From positions 2,852,001 through 2,916,000 of the forward strand of contig NZ_JACCFE010000002.1 in the NCBI RefSeq assembly GCF_014256275.1: a stretch of 64,000 bases of DNA, written 5' to 3'. The notes beneath the pieces are model-generated. The model was given only the letters and a program-made list of their open reading frames with translations, did not search any database and was not told the DNA's origin. Position numbers and translations under genes: made by a program. This document shows positions 1 to 9,032 of the stretch, one piece after another; the first letter of the stretch is position 1; each line of letters opens with the position of its first letter. Source of the stretch: Rhodococcus sp. 4CII (GTDB lineage: Bacteria; Actinomycetota; Actinomycetes; Mycobacteriales; Mycobacteriaceae).

Positions 1-40
1 GGTACGGACCGTTACGGTCTCTGCATGGGGTGGTGCCGCT

Positions 41-66
41 GCCCGCCAGGGTTTGAGCTGGCGGGC
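41..66 (-). terminator. Hairpin after the alpha/beta hydrolase gene
   Basis: A perfect 9-bp stem (GCCCGCCAG / CTGGCGGGC) with an 8-nt loop lies about 20 bp past the stop of the leftward hydrolase gene. There is no clear T-run, so intrinsic termination is inferred from position and stem strength only. Confidence 0.5.
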
Positions 67-87
67 AAGCGGGTGGTGCCGGTTGTG

Positions 88-969
88 TCAGGACTTCGTG
101 GTCAGGGCCTCGTTCGTGTGCGGTGCATTGTTCTGCAGGATCTGCAGGGCCTGGATGAGGTAGGTGCGGAAGACCGGGTGGTTTTCGCTCATCGGGAAGT
201 GGCCGATGTCCTTCATCTCGATGAAGGCGGCGTTCTTGATTTTCGCGGCGGTGCGGGCGCTGTCCTCCGGGGTGGTGAGGTAGTCGTAGTCGCCGGTCAG
301 CATGACCACCGGGCACTGGTCGCCATCGATCTCGGCGAGCTTGTCGCGCAGGTCGTGGTCGACGGAGTAGAAGTACAGATCGCCCTTGAACGCTTCGGAG
401 CCCTGACTGTAGTAGAACCAGGTCTTCCACCGGTCAGCTTCTGGGGACTGCGGTGCCATCAGGTCCCATACGCCGCTGGCGCAGACCTGGGCGGCGTTGG
501 CGTGGGGGTGCTGCCACCAGTCGAGGTAGAAGCCCGGGGAGTAGTCGGCGCCCTCGACGGGAATGACGCCGGCGAACCGGTCGGGGTGGCGGTATGCGAG
601 TTGGAGGGCGATGTTGCCACCGAACGACGAGCCCATGAAGATCGGGTTCTCGAGTTCGAGCGCGTCACACAGGGCGACGATGAAGTTCGCGTAGTGGTCC
701 GCTGACAGCTGGTATTCCTCGGTCCACCACTCGGTGTTCTCCGGCGGGTCGGACTTGCCGTGCCGGGGCAGGTCATAGGCGATGACCCGGTAGTCGCGGG
801 TGATCTCCTCGTCCTCGAGCAGGCCCCTCCACTGGTGGTTGTGGCAACCGGCGGTGTGCTGGCACACCAGCGGTTGGCCGGTGCCGTTTTCGAGGTAGAA
901 GACCTTGTACAGCAAACCGTCGACGTCGACGTCCACGTAGTGCCCGGTGACGGGCGAAATCTTGCTCAT
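88..969 (-). CDS. Alpha/beta hydrolase
   Basis: A 293-residue cytosolic alpha/beta-hydrolase. The nucleophile elbow is GSSFGG (Ser at about 115). An acid is available in the GDYDY segment (about 227-229) and the catalytic His lies in IGHF (about 257). The oxyanion region is atypical: QHTAGCH replaces the common HGxPG. The family cleaves esters, C-C bonds or amides, and no substrate can be named. It lies 27 bp after the SCP2-like gene on the same strand, so the two probably form one operon divergent from the LysR regulator at 1618, which is its likely controller. Confidence 0.85.
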   Translation of the reverse strand: MSKISPVTGHYVDVDVDGLLYKVFYLENGTGQPLVCQHTAGCHNHQWRGLLEDEEITRDYRVIAYDLPRHGKSDPPENTEWWTEEYQLSADHYANFIVALCDALELENPIFMGSSFGGNIALQLAYRHPDRFAGVIPVEGADYSPGFYLDWWQHPHANAAQVCASGVWDLMAPQSPEADRWKTWFYYSQGSEAFKGDLYFYSVDHDLRDKLAEIDGDQCPVVMLTGDYDYLTTPEDSARTAAKIKNAAFIEMKDIGHFPMSENHPVFRTYLIQALQILQNNAPHTNEALTTKS

Positions 970-996
970 CGGTTGTAGTCCTTCGGGTTTGGGGAG

Positions 997-1404
997 TTAG
1001 ACGGGGACGCCGACCGAGCGCAGAAGCTCGATCTGTCGGGTGATGCAGCGCAGGTTCTGCATGAGCACGAGCACGTCGCCTTCGAGTTTCATGTCGCGCT
1101 GAAAGCTGGCGGCCCAGATGCCGTGGTACATCGGGGCGGGTACCGGGACACCGAAGTTCCGCCACGTCTCGGCGCTCGCGCGGATGGCGAACTGGTAGGG
1201 CACGTCGAGGGGTCCCGGGTCCACGGCGACGTTGACGACCTGACCGCGGCTCATCTGCACGACGAAGGTGTGGTCGGCCATGTCGAGTTGGTAGGAGCAG
1301 GTGAAGTACTTGCCGTGCGCCTGGATTTCCCGGTCCTCGTTGCTGGCCTGTGCGAACGAGGTGGCCCAGTCGGTCGCGGACGATGCGCGGGTGGTGACGG
1401 TCAT
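997..1404 (-). CDS. SCP2-like small protein
   Basis: A 135-residue protein. The start at 1404 is chosen because a GAAGGA ribosome-binding site lies about 9 nt upstream; longer reading in the frame lacks one. The second half (FAIRASAETWRNF, then a stretch ending in a DMKLEGDVLVLMQNLR-like pattern) resembles the sterol-carrier-protein-2 fold, where a hydrophobic cavity binds lipids or acyl-CoAs. No catalytic residues are visible. Linkage to the downstream hydrolase and the divergent LysR regulator suggests a substrate-binding partner in a small catabolic unit. The SCP2 assignment is by sequence feel and is moderate. Confidence 0.6.
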   Translation of the reverse strand: MTVTTRASSATDWATSFAQASNEDREIQAHGKYFTCSYQLDMADHTFVVQMSRGQVVNVAVDPGPLDVPYQFAIRASAETWRNFGVPVPAPMYHGIWAASFQRDMKLEGDVLVLMQNLRCITRQIELLRSVGVPV

Positions 1405-1617
1405 GGTGTGATTCCTTCGATCGAGGGGTGGGCGAGGCGGACGTCTGCACTCGCCGCGATGTCGGAGCGGGGTTCCACACGAACTGTGTGAGCCGGCCGC
1501 GCCGGACATGACCCCAATCACACTCGCCGGGACGGGTGATCGTCCAATACCTGGTGGCCATGGATCGATAGGCAACGACTACTGGTCTGCACGGGCCTGC
1601 TCCTCTAGCCTCGAAGC

Positions 1618-2547
1618 ATGCTTCCCCAGCTCGACTTGCGACTGTTGTCGTACTTCGTCGCGGTCGCGGAAGAGCTGCATTTCGGGCGTGCCGCTGCCCG
1701 CCTGCACATCGCCCAACCCTCGCTCAGCGTGCAGATCCGCAAGCTCGAGCACACCCTCGGTGCGGTGCTGTTGCTGCGCAGCAGCCGGCACGTGGAGCTG
1801 ACCCCGGCGGGGCAGGTGTTGCTCGAGGAGAGTCGGCGGATGTTGGCGGATGCGGAGCGGATCGTCGCGCTGACTCGGGACGCCGCGCACGGGTCCAGTG
1901 CCCGCAAGCTGGTCGTAGGGTTCCAGGCCAACGCCGCGGCGGAATTGACGCCGCAGATCCTGGGCGCGTTCCAGGCGCAGTTTCCGGGTGTGCAGGTGCA
2001 GATGCAATCGTTCGATTTCACCGACCCGCACGTCGGGTTGGCCGACGGGTCCTCCGATGTCGCCTTCGTCCGTCCGCCGCTGCTCATGCAGGACTGGCTG
2101 GGACTCGAGACCCTGTTCGTGGAGCCGAGAGTGCTGGTGGTGTCGACGAGTTCGCCCCTGGCCGGGCAACCGCACATCAGTGTCGAGCAGGTGACGAACG
2201 AGTTCTTCGTGGCCCGCAAGGCGCCGGAAGAGTGGCGCAATTTCTGGCTCGCCACCGAGTCGCGGCTGGGTGAGCCCGTCCGGCTCGGCGCCGAAGTGTC
2301 CACGGTGGACGAGTGCTTCGAGGCGATCTTGTCCGAACGCGGTGTCGCGTTCTCACAGTCCTCGACGCAACGGTTCTACGGCAGACCTGGGCTGGCATTC
2401 GTGCCGGTCACCGACATTCCGCCGACATCGCTGTCCATCGCCTGGCGCACCGACGTCGACTCCCAGCCGGTCCGCGACTTCATCGACACCGCGCGGGCCG
2501 TCGCCTCGCTGCGCACCGTTCCGCACGCCTGGGCGCCCACCGGCTGA
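1618..2547 (+). CDS. LysR-family transcriptional regulator
   Basis: A 309-residue LysR regulator. The N-terminal winged helix-turn-helix spans about residues 5-65 (LRLLSYFVAVAEELHFGRAA, then the QPSLSVQIRKLE recognition region), followed by a periplasmic-binding-protein-like effector domain. It is divergent from the SCP2-like/hydrolase pair, with 213 bp between the starts, the usual LysR arrangement for controlling neighbours in response to an aromatic or other small ligand. Length is normal. The ligand cannot be read from the sequence. Confidence 0.93.
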   Translation: MLPQLDLRLLSYFVAVAEELHFGRAAARLHIAQPSLSVQIRKLEHTLGAVLLLRSSRHVELTPAGQVLLEESRRMLADAERIVALTRDAAHGSSARKLVVGFQANAAAELTPQILGAFQAQFPGVQVQMQSFDFTDPHVGLADGSSDVAFVRPPLLMQDWLGLETLFVEPRVLVVSTSSPLAGQPHISVEQVTNEFFVARKAPEEWRNFWLATESRLGEPVRLGAEVSTVDECFEAILSERGVAFSQSSTQRFYGRPGLAFVPVTDIPPTSLSIAWRTDVDSQPVRDFIDTARAVASLRTVPHAWAPTG

Positions 2548-2558
2548 GAGCTTGTCTT

Positions 2559-2705
2559 TCATTGGCGAAGGAGTTCGTTGAGGCAGGCAAGGGCGGCGGC
2601 GAGCTGCAGGAAGCCGACGACGGGCACGCCGTTCAGGTTCGTCGTGGATCGTCAGGCGCGGGTAGTCGTCATCTCATGCGAGGGTGCGCTCGATCTCAAG
2701 GGGAC
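2559..2705 (-). mobile_element. Decayed 3' end of an IS5-type transposase
   Basis: Read leftward, this stretch encodes a transposase-like tail: VERT-type motif IERTLA, then a YPRLTIHDE segment in one frame, then VVGFLQLAAALACLNELLRQ and a stop in another. At least one stop and one frameshift interrupt it, and nothing upstream completes the DDE domain. The order R/ERT-LA, YxRLT, hydrophobic helix is that of IS5-group transposase C-termini. It begins 12 bp after the LysR stop, so an insertion once landed at the end of that gene. Confidence 0.65.
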
Positions 2706-3030
2706 GTGATGCATCTCGGCGTCTTGCCGATTGATTCTTCGGATACCGATCCCATGCCGTCCCGGGTTGCCCCACGATCCCCGGGGTTCCGTCCGCGGAG
2801 GGCGTTCAGTCAGTCGGGGTGGGCCCGAGTTCGGGTGCCACACCCGACCGCCGGGCGGTTGGTCGAGAAGCCTCGGTGCCGACAATTCTGTGCCGCCGCG
2901 AGGTTCCGGGGTGGCCAGGACGCGGGAGTTGTCATGAGTGCATTGACAGCAGACGAATCGGGCACCGCCGCACCCGCTCCACCGAACGTTATTCAATCGA
3001 ATTGCACTGCGCGCCTTCCATTTTTCTGCC

Positions 3031-3186
3031 TTCGAGCAGTGTTTCTTCTACGGAGGCGCCGGAGGGATGATCTCGCTCGGGCTGGTATCCGGGTACCTCG
3101 CGGGACGGGAAGCAGCCAGACGGCACGATGACGCTCGAGCATCTCGTTGGTTACCTCTTACCGGCGACAGCCTTCGCCGCAGGTGA
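3031..3186 (+). pseudogene. Possible flavoprotein C-terminal fragment
   Basis: An open stretch reads FYGGAGGMISLGLVSGYLAG followed by REAARR and a stop at 3184-3186. Glycine-rich ends of this kind, with GYLAGRxAA, occur at the C-terminus of fumarate-reductase/succinate-dehydrogenase-type FAD proteins, which often sit beside NADPH-dependent FMN reductases such as the next gene. An ATG at 2935 opens a plausible N-terminus in another frame. This is a weak, inferred assignment; it may simply be unselected sequence. Confidence 0.25.
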
Positions 3187-3714
3187 TTCGTAGCGTCGGC
3201 CGAACCGGGGACCGAAGTAGCGGGCGAGCTTCGGGGCCCGAAGGATTTACGATGCCAACTCCGACAACCCACGCCGACGGACGGCCTGTACGGGGAGCGA
3301 TTTCGCCCGAACCCCGCTGACACTGCACGCAGTGAGCCTGCTGGCGGCGGGCGTGGGGTCTTCCGTGCTGCGGAATGTGTTCCCGGGTGGTCAGCGCTCT
3401 GCTGCTCCCTTGCCCGTGCAATCTGCACATACGGGGAAGGTATGGCGTCCATGGTCCTGTTGGCATCGCTATCCACCGCTGCACGGTGGTACCGGCGAAC
3501 GTTGCACGGTGTCCGTAAGACGTCGCCATCGCCTGGGGCGGCTATCACCGGTCCCATGGTTCATCCGCCCGCCAGGCCCGGGTAAACGTGAGCACCGGCG
3601 GTTTCGCGTCGATGGTGAGGTCGGCCCGATTCGGGCGGGATCGGGAAATCCCGGCGCAGCCGTGTATCGGACGGGGATGATGGGGTTATTCGTCTCCGCC
3701 CGAAGGGATCACCG
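3187..3714. other. Gene-poor gap
   Basis: I see no supportable coding region, RNA or repeat in these 528 bases. Together with the transposase remnant upstream it looks like eroded sequence. The last 30 bases carry the ribosome-binding site (GAAGGGATC) of the FMN reductase gene. Confidence 0.4.
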
Positions 3715-4287
3715 GTGAGCACCTACACGGTCGGCTACATCGTCGGAAGTTTGTCCTCCACCTCGATCAACCGGATTCTGGCCAAGGCCTTGATCAATCT
3801 CGCACCGGACAACCTGTCGTTCGACGAGATCCCCATCAAGGATCTTCCCCTCTACAGCCAGGACTACGACGCGAACTACCCGCCGGAGGGGCGAGCCCTG
3901 AAGGAGGCGATCGCCGCCGTCGACGCGATCCTGTTCGTCAGCCCCGAATTCAACCGGTCCATCCCGGGAGCGTTGAAGAATGCGATCGACTGGGCCTCAC
4001 GGCCATGGGGGCAAAACTCCTTCGACCACCTGCCCGCCGCCGTGATCGGCGCCTCCCCCGGCGCGATCGGCACCGCAGTGGGCCAGCAAAGCCTGCGCGC
4101 GGTGCTGAGCTTCGCCAACGCCCGGCAGATGACGGCCCCCGAGGCGTACATCACCTTCGATCCGGAAATCTACGGCGACGACGGCTCGGTCTCCGACGAG
4201 TCGACCGCACAGTTCCTGCGCGCCTTCATGCGCGAGTTCGGTGACCACATCGAACGCGTGCTCACGGTCCTGCCGCGCACACGCTGA
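3715..4287 (+). CDS. NAD(P)H-dependent FMN reductase
   Basis: A 190-residue flavodoxin-fold reductase. The N-terminal phosphate-binding loop is GSLSSTSINR (about residues 11-20), and the family signature around SPEFNRSIPGALKNAIDW (about 75-95) is complete. Members reduce FMN or quinones with NAD(P)H in the cytosol. The GTG start at 3715 has GAAGGGATC about 6 nt upstream. Length matches the family. It stands alone between an eroded region and a membrane-channel gene, so the electron acceptor is unknown. Confidence 0.9.
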   Translation: MSTYTVGYIVGSLSSTSINRILAKALINLAPDNLSFDEIPIKDLPLYSQDYDANYPPEGRALKEAIAAVDAILFVSPEFNRSIPGALKNAIDWASRPWGQNSFDHLPAAVIGASPGAIGTAVGQQSLRAVLSFANARQMTAPEAYITFDPEIYGDDGSVSDESTAQFLRAFMREFGDHIERVLTVLPRTR

Positions 4288-4462
4288 CGTCGCAGTTCCG
4301 GTGACGGCTCCGCTCCCCGGCGATGAATATGGCCGACCGGTGACGCACACGGTGCCGCGGCCACGACCGCCCGCCACCTCCTACGCTGGAGATGGGCCCA
4401 CGTGGACCAATCGCATTCGGTGACGAATCCAGCAGCCGGGTCGACGCGCCCCACGGGAGCTG

Positions 4463-5185
4463 ATGCGAGTGGCGATTGCCGTAACGGTGGCCGACGCCTT
4501 CCGCGCGGTGGATCTGACGGGGGTGTTCGCCAACGCCGTGCTGGGCGGCGTCATCGCCCGGCACGAAAAGCTGGATCCGGTCGGGTTCGCCGTTCTCGCC
4601 GTCCTGTCCGGTCTCGGCGGCGGGATGATCCGCGACACGCTGTTGCAGCACGGCACGCCGATCGCCCTCACCGATTACGCCTATCTGACCACCGCCCTCA
4701 CCGCGGCCGCGTTGACGTTCCTGGTCCGGGTCGAGGGACAGGTGTGGAATCGGGTGTGGCCGTTCCTCGATGCCATCGCGTTGGGTTGCTGGGCCGCGAC
4801 CGGAGCACAGAAAACCCTCGCGGTGGGCCTCGGCTGGCTGCCCGCCCTGCTGCTGGGCACGATCACCGCGGTCGGCGGCGGCGCAGTCCGGGACGTGGTG
4901 CTCCGACACATCCCCGGCATCTTCGGCGGCAACACCCTGTACGCCACCTGCGCGCTCGCCGCCAGCGGAGTGCTGGTCATCCTGACGTACCAGGGCCACC
5001 CCACCGTGGGTCTGCTCGCGGCCACCTCCACCGGGACCGTGCTGTGCCTGCTGGCGCGGTGGCGCCGCTGGATCCTCCCGGACGCGGACGCCTGGTCCCA
5101 GACCACCGTCGTGCCCAGCCGCCCCCGGTGGACGCGGCGACCGGGCCGCCGAACCGACCACAACCACGACGATGACAGAAGGTAG
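4463..5185 (+). CDS. TRIC-type cation channel family membrane protein (UPF0126)
   Basis: A 240-residue integral membrane protein made of two UPF0126 repeats. The diagnostic glycine motifs GGGMIRD (about residue 53) and GGGAVRD (about residue 139) mark the repeat pair, with roughly seven hydrophobic helices. Bacterial TRIC homologues form trimeric K+-permeable channels in the plasma membrane; the specificity of this copy is unknown. The start has GGGAG nearby (CGGGAGCTG before ATG). The last 25 residues are Arg/Asp-rich and cytosolic. The M20 amidohydrolase starts 5 bp downstream, so the two are probably co-transcribed. Confidence 0.85.
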   Translation: MRVAIAVTVADAFRAVDLTGVFANAVLGGVIARHEKLDPVGFAVLAVLSGLGGGMIRDTLLQHGTPIALTDYAYLTTALTAAALTFLVRVEGQVWNRVWPFLDAIALGCWAATGAQKTLAVGLGWLPALLLGTITAVGGGAVRDVVLRHIPGIFGGNTLYATCALAASGVLVILTYQGHPTVGLLAATSTGTVLCLLARWRRWILPDADAWSQTTVVPSRPRWTRRPGRRTDHNHDDDRR

Positions 5186-5190
5186 GCACC

Positions 5191-6456
5191 ATGAGCGCTG
5201 ATACACCGGCCACACACCTGCTCGCGGGCCTGGACGACATCCGCGGCCGGCAGGAAGACTTCTACCGGGCCCTGCACCAGAATCCGGAACTCTCCCACCA
5301 GGAGCACACCACCGCTGCCGCGGTGGCAGAGCGCCTGCGCGAGTTCGGATACGACGTCCACGAGAAGATCGGCGGCACCGGCGTCGTCGGGATCCTCCGC
5401 CACGGAGACGGGCCCACCGTCCTGCTGCGCGCCGACATCGACGCGCTCCCCGTCAAGGAAGACACCGCCCTCCCCTACGCCAGCACCCGCACCACCACCG
5501 ACCCCGGCGGCACCGAGGTCCCCGTGATGCACGCCTGCGGGCACGACGTGCACACCGCCTGCCTGCTCGGCGCCGCGGCCCTGCTCGCCGACGGCCGCGA
5601 CCACTGGTCCGGCCGCGTGGTCGCCCTGTTCCAACCCGCCGAGGAAGTCGGCGACGGCGCCCGCCGCATGATCGACGACGACCTCGCCGGGATCGTCGGA
5701 AGCGTCGACGTCGCACTCGCCCAGCACGTGCTGCCCTTCCCCGCCGGACAGGTCGGGACCCGGCCCGGCCCGGTACTCGCGGCGGCCGAAAGCATGCGGA
5801 TCACCGTCTACGGCCGAGGCGGACACGGCTCCATGCCCCAATCCACCGTCGACCCCGTCGTGCTCGCCGCGATGATCGTCCTCCGACTGCAGACCATCGT
5901 CTCCCGCGAGATCGCACCCGCCGACCCCGCAGTGCTGACCGTCGGCAGCATCACCTCCGGCACCAAGAGCAACGTCATCGACGACCACACAGTCCTGCAA
6001 CTCAACGTGCGCACCTACAGCGACCGGACCAGAACCGCCATCCTCGACGCCATCCGCCGCATCGTCACCGCCGAATGCCAGGCCTCCAGGTCACCCCGGG
6101 ATCCCGACTTCGACGTCGTCGACCACTTCCCCGCCACCGACAACGACCCGGCCACCACCGCGCGGGTCCGCGCCGCATTCGACGACCACTTCGGCGGCGA
6201 CCGGACCTTCGACCTCCCCCTGCAGACCGCAAGTGAGGACTTCAGCGACATCCCCACCGCCCTCGGCGCCCCCTACACGTACTGGGGCATCGGAGGCATC
6301 GACCCCGACACCTACCGCAACGCCGAGACCGCCGGACGCGTCGACGACGACATCCCGGTCAACCACTCCCCCCACTTCGCACCCGTCATCCAACCCACCC
6401 TCGACACCGGAACGCAGACCCTCACCATCGCCGCACTCGCCTGGCTGACGCCCTGA
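5191..6456 (+). CDS. M20-family amidohydrolase
   Basis: A 421-residue zinc-dependent amidohydrolase of the M20D type (hippurate hydrolase, N-acyl amino acid deacylase). The metal motif HACGHDVH (about residues 113-120), PAEE (about 149-152) and a late SEDFS segment are all present, and the internal dimerisation domain is full length. The enzymes remove acyl groups from N-acyl amino acids in the cytosol. A ribosome-binding site (AGAAGG) precedes the ATG. It probably forms an operon with the TRIC gene. The acyl substrate is not predictable. Confidence 0.92.
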   Translation: MSADTPATHLLAGLDDIRGRQEDFYRALHQNPELSHQEHTTAAAVAERLREFGYDVHEKIGGTGVVGILRHGDGPTVLLRADIDALPVKEDTALPYASTRTTTDPGGTEVPVMHACGHDVHTACLLGAAALLADGRDHWSGRVVALFQPAEEVGDGARRMIDDDLAGIVGSVDVALAQHVLPFPAGQVGTRPGPVLAAAESMRITVYGRGGHGSMPQSTVDPVVLAAMIVLRLQTIVSREIAPADPAVLTVGSITSGTKSNVIDDHTVLQLNVRTYSDRTRTAILDAIRRIVTAECQASRSPRDPDFDVVDHFPATDNDPATTARVRAAFDDHFGGDRTFDLPLQTASEDFSDIPTALGAPYTYWGIGGIDPDTYRNAETAGRVDDDIPVNHSPHFAPVIQPTLDTGTQTLTIAALAWLTP

Positions 6457-6568
6457 CCGAAAAAAGCGGCCACGCAATCCAGACCCGGGCGTGTGTCACA
6501 CCAGTCCGCCCTCTAATCTGGCGGGCCGAACACGCAGGCATTCACGCAGAGCATGAGGTACAGCAGAC

Positions 6569-6865
6569 ATGGCCACCGACTACGACGCACCCAGAGTCAC
6601 CGAATCCGACGAGTCGACGGACATGTCCCTCGAACAACTGACGGCCAGCAGGAAAGAATCCCAGTCCCCCGCAGTGGACGTCGACGACACCGACCCCGAC
6701 GAGTCCTTCGACCTGCCCGGCGCCGACCTGTCCGGTGAAGAATTCACCGTCCGCGTGATCCCGAAACAGATCGACGAATTCACCTGCACCAGTTGCTTCC
6801 TGGTCCACCACCGCAGCCGCCTCGCCCAGGCCGATCAACTGATCTGCAGGGACTGCGCACTCTGA
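6569..6865 (+). CDS. DUF4193 family protein
   Basis: A 98-residue acidic protein of the actinobacterial DUF4193 family. The N-terminal half is rich in Asp and Ser; the C-terminal half ends with the conserved zinc-ribbon-like pattern CTSCF, HHRSRLA, then CRDCAL (four Cys in two CxxC pairs). Function is unknown; a zinc knuckle is inferred. It is a single-gene unit with no close co-directional partner upstream. Confidence 0.88.
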   Translation: MATDYDAPRVTESDESTDMSLEQLTASRKESQSPAVDVDDTDPDESFDLPGADLSGEEFTVRVIPKQIDEFTCTSCFLVHHRSRLAQADQLICRDCAL

Positions 6866-7324
6866 GAACGCCGGCCTGCGCGGTTGCCGCCGCCGTTGGC
6901 GGGGGCTGCGCTTGGCTGCGCCCTACGAAACCGCGTCACCATACACACCACCACCCCGGTGCCGACAAACACTGATACCGGCATCCGGTGGACCTCGGGG
7001 TGCGCTGCGGGAACCGAAACAGGCACCCCACCCGGTCGAATGGCCGGTCCCGAATGCGTGGGTACCCGGGACCATCGTGGGGTCCGGTCCGTTCGTCACC
7101 CATCAGAGGCACCCATGCGTGAAGCCCTTGCCCCACCGCCCAGGACGCTGTCGATCAAGTCTGCCGAGCCTGCACCATCGAGCCTTCCGTGTCGGGCCCG
7201 CACCTCGCGTATCCGAAGCGGCCAAGAAGCCCGCCGCCGTCGCAGCCATGCAGACGCTCCGACACGATCTCCTGAAATCGACTGGGTACGGCATTCCCTC
7301 CGTGTCTGCGATTTTCTCTCCAGC
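6866..7324. other. No supported gene
   Basis: About 460 bases between the DUF4193 gene and the DUF3263-like gene. The rightward frame is open across much of it, but the translation (Pro/Arg/His-rich, no family motif) looks like high-GC noise. It could contain an N-terminal extension of the next gene if an upstream ATG (7114) is used. Confidence 0.4.
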
Positions 7325-7573
7325 GTGCAGTCATTGAGCCCCTCTGAGCGAGGTCTGATCGCCTTTGCGATCGAATGGGCCCCCTACGGTGGCGCCGACC
7401 CCGAAGAACTGTTCATCAAATTCGGCGTACACCGGGCAAGGTTCCTGGTTTTGCTCCAAGCCGCGATGACCCCCCGCCCATCAGACCTCGAACGACTCCA
7501 CGCCCTCGAGACAGCCCTACGCCACGACATCCTCCACGCATGGCGACACTCACCAAACCCCCGCGGGAAATAA
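7325..7573 (+). CDS. DUF3263-like small protein
   Basis: The supported part is about 82 residues: LSPSERGLIAFAIEW, then a FGVHRARFLVLLQ segment. This matches the pattern of actinobacterial DUF3263 proteins (SPRERAxLxFExxW, then a helix with xxRYYQVLN), which look like a small helix-turn-helix. The GTG at 7325 is the nearest plausible start but has no good ribosome-binding site; an in-frame ATG at 7114 would add 70 low-complexity residues. Function is unknown; DNA binding is inferred from fold resemblance only. Confidence 0.5.
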   Translation: MQSLSPSERGLIAFAIEWAPYGGADPEELFIKFGVHRARFLVLLQAAMTPRPSDLERLHALETALRHDILHAWRHSPNPRGK

Positions 7574-7749
7574 CGCGATCCCGAAACGGACCCGGTACCC
7601 GCCGACTGCCGGCAGCACAATTTCGTTTCACAAACCATTAGCACTCCAATATCGAGAGTGCTAAATTCTTCGTAGCCAATGCCACCCGGAACCGCGAGAA
7701 TCCCCCGCACCGAAGTGCGCTCGCCGACCCGACACCTCGGAGGAGGATC

Positions 7750-8076
7750 ATGACCGCCACAGCCCCATGCGAACCACATGCGACCGGCGACAAGCGCTCC
7801 TCCACGTGCGCACGTCCGCGTCCGAGGCGAAGTAGTTCGCGGTTACCCACTGTGTCGATCGGGTTAGGGGCGTTGTCGATCGCGTCGTTCTGGGTATTCG
7901 GCCTCGGGTTCGCGCTCGGCCTGTGCGCAGTGGTGTGCGGGGCCTTCGCCACCACGCGGACCGCCGTTGCCGACGACGAAGCGGCCTCACTGCGGGCGTT
8001 GCTGGGCATCGTCGCCGGAGTCGCAGGGATCATGGTGTCGGCGATCGCACTCTTCCCCATACTCGAGTACCTGTGA
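7750..8076 (+). CDS. Small DUF4190-like membrane protein
   Basis: A 108-residue protein with an Arg/Ser-rich N-terminal tail (about 30 residues) and two hydrophobic helices (about 36-62 and 82-106) separated by a short TRTAVADDEAA loop. This is the layout of DUF4190 proteins: a small plasma-membrane protein with a cytosolic tail. A strong GGAGGATC ribosome-binding site precedes the ATG. The next gene overlaps its stop codon, which points to translational coupling. No function is known. Confidence 0.7.
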   Translation: MTATAPCEPHATGDKRSSTCARPRPRRSSSRLPTVSIGLGALSIASFWVFGLGFALGLCAVVCGAFATTRTAVADDEAASLRALLGIVAGVAGIMVSAIALFPILEYL

Positions 8077-8339
8077 ACCAAGCACCCACCCCTCCTCGAT
8101 GGGAAGGGTCGACACCACCGGTGACCGCCGCCAAGACCCGGCCCGATACCGGCTGCAACGACAGCACACCGGATGACCCGGCGCTCCTCGAGGGCCGGGA
8201 AGCGGGCATCGCCGTACCTATCGGCCTTGCGCTGCTGACCACCTTGGTGTGGGCCGCCGTCCTCTGCTCTTCTCCGCTCGCCCTGTTGATGCTTGTCGCG
8301 GTCGCCGGTATCGCCGGCCTGACCGCCGCCGCCCTCTGA
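8073..8339 (+). CDS. Small membrane protein coupled to the preceding gene
   Basis: An 88-residue protein starting at a GTG that overlaps the upstream stop (GTGA). A Pro/Asp-rich soluble N-terminus of about 45 residues precedes two adjacent hydrophobic stretches (IAVPIGLALLTTLVWAAVL and LALLMLVAVAGIAGL) that could form a helical hairpin. I recognise no family. The overlap and the shared membrane character suggest it is made together with the DUF4190-like protein, possibly as a partner. Confidence 0.55.
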   Translation: MNQAPTPPRWEGSTPPVTAAKTRPDTGCNDSTPDDPALLEGREAGIAVPIGLALLTTLVWAAVLCSSPLALLMLVAVAGIAGLTAAAL

Positions 8340-8570
8340 GAACCTCCACCGGACCACATCTGCCCGAATCGATGAAAGTCCCGCGGCGGTTCCCGGAGCG
8401 AGGTCGCGCATGACGCAGACAACACCCGCACACTGGAACCACTGAATACCGTTTGCGGGGATGGACTCTCAGGAAACTCACAGCCACCACCGGCCTGGAG
8501 AATGCGACGATGAAGCATGCGCCGCCATCGTTGGCCGGCCCTCGCGCCGCCCACCACCGGAGGAATCGCC

Positions 8571-9002
8571 GTGCACCCGGCGCAGCCGATCGTGGCCGAG
8601 AAGGACCTCACGCTCGAACTGTCCGCGGTCACCGCATTCTCGTCCGGGGTGCTACTGCAATTCACGCTGTGCATCACCGGAGTCCGCGCCGACTTCGCCC
8701 GCCACGAAACCCGACCCCTGACCGACCCCCGCGACCCGTCGGCGGAGTGGTCCTATCTGGCCGTGCGGATCCTCGCCGACAACCTCGACGGCACCGCCGA
8801 CCCGCACCACCTGGTCGAAGACCACACGGATTCGGGACCGTACCGAACCACGCCGCAGTACTGGATCGACTCCTACCCGCGCACCGGATCGCTGACCGCC
8901 ACCACCAGTTGGACCCAGGTCGGCCTGCACCCCACCTCATTCATCCTCACCCTCGGCCCCAGCCCCTTCCCCACCACCGCCGAATCCGATACTCGCAGGT
9001 GA
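8571..9002 (+). CDS. Hypothetical protein, beta-rich
   Basis: A 143-residue protein. GTG 8571 is chosen as start because GGAGGAATC lies 6 nt upstream; an in-frame ATG at 8517 lacks a site. The composition (alternating hydrophobic and polar residues, many Thr, Trp and Tyr, no signal peptide) suggests a beta-sandwich. Segments such as LQFTLCITGVRADF and SWTQVGLHPTSFIL read like conserved strands. I do not recognise a family. It is a separate transcription unit after the small membrane-protein pair. Confidence 0.6.
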   Translation: MHPAQPIVAEKDLTLELSAVTAFSSGVLLQFTLCITGVRADFARHETRPLTDPRDPSAEWSYLAVRILADNLDGTADPHHLVEDHTDSGPYRTTPQYWIDSYPRTGSLTATTSWTQVGLHPTSFILTLGPSPFPTTAESDTRR

Positions 9003-9032
9003 CGGCGGCCCTCGGGATTTGTCGGCGCCGCG

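Noticed and set aside
4262..6000. Long leftward frames opposite the TRIC and M20 genes (over 300 codons)
   Set aside because: They are antisense to well-supported genes; their translations are Arg/Gly/Asp-rich with no family motif, as expected in high-GC DNA.
5191..6456. M20 amidohydrolase as part of an ectoine degradation pathway
   Set aside because: The known deacetylase of that pathway belongs to another family, and this gene lies 20 kb from the EctD locus with no shared operator.
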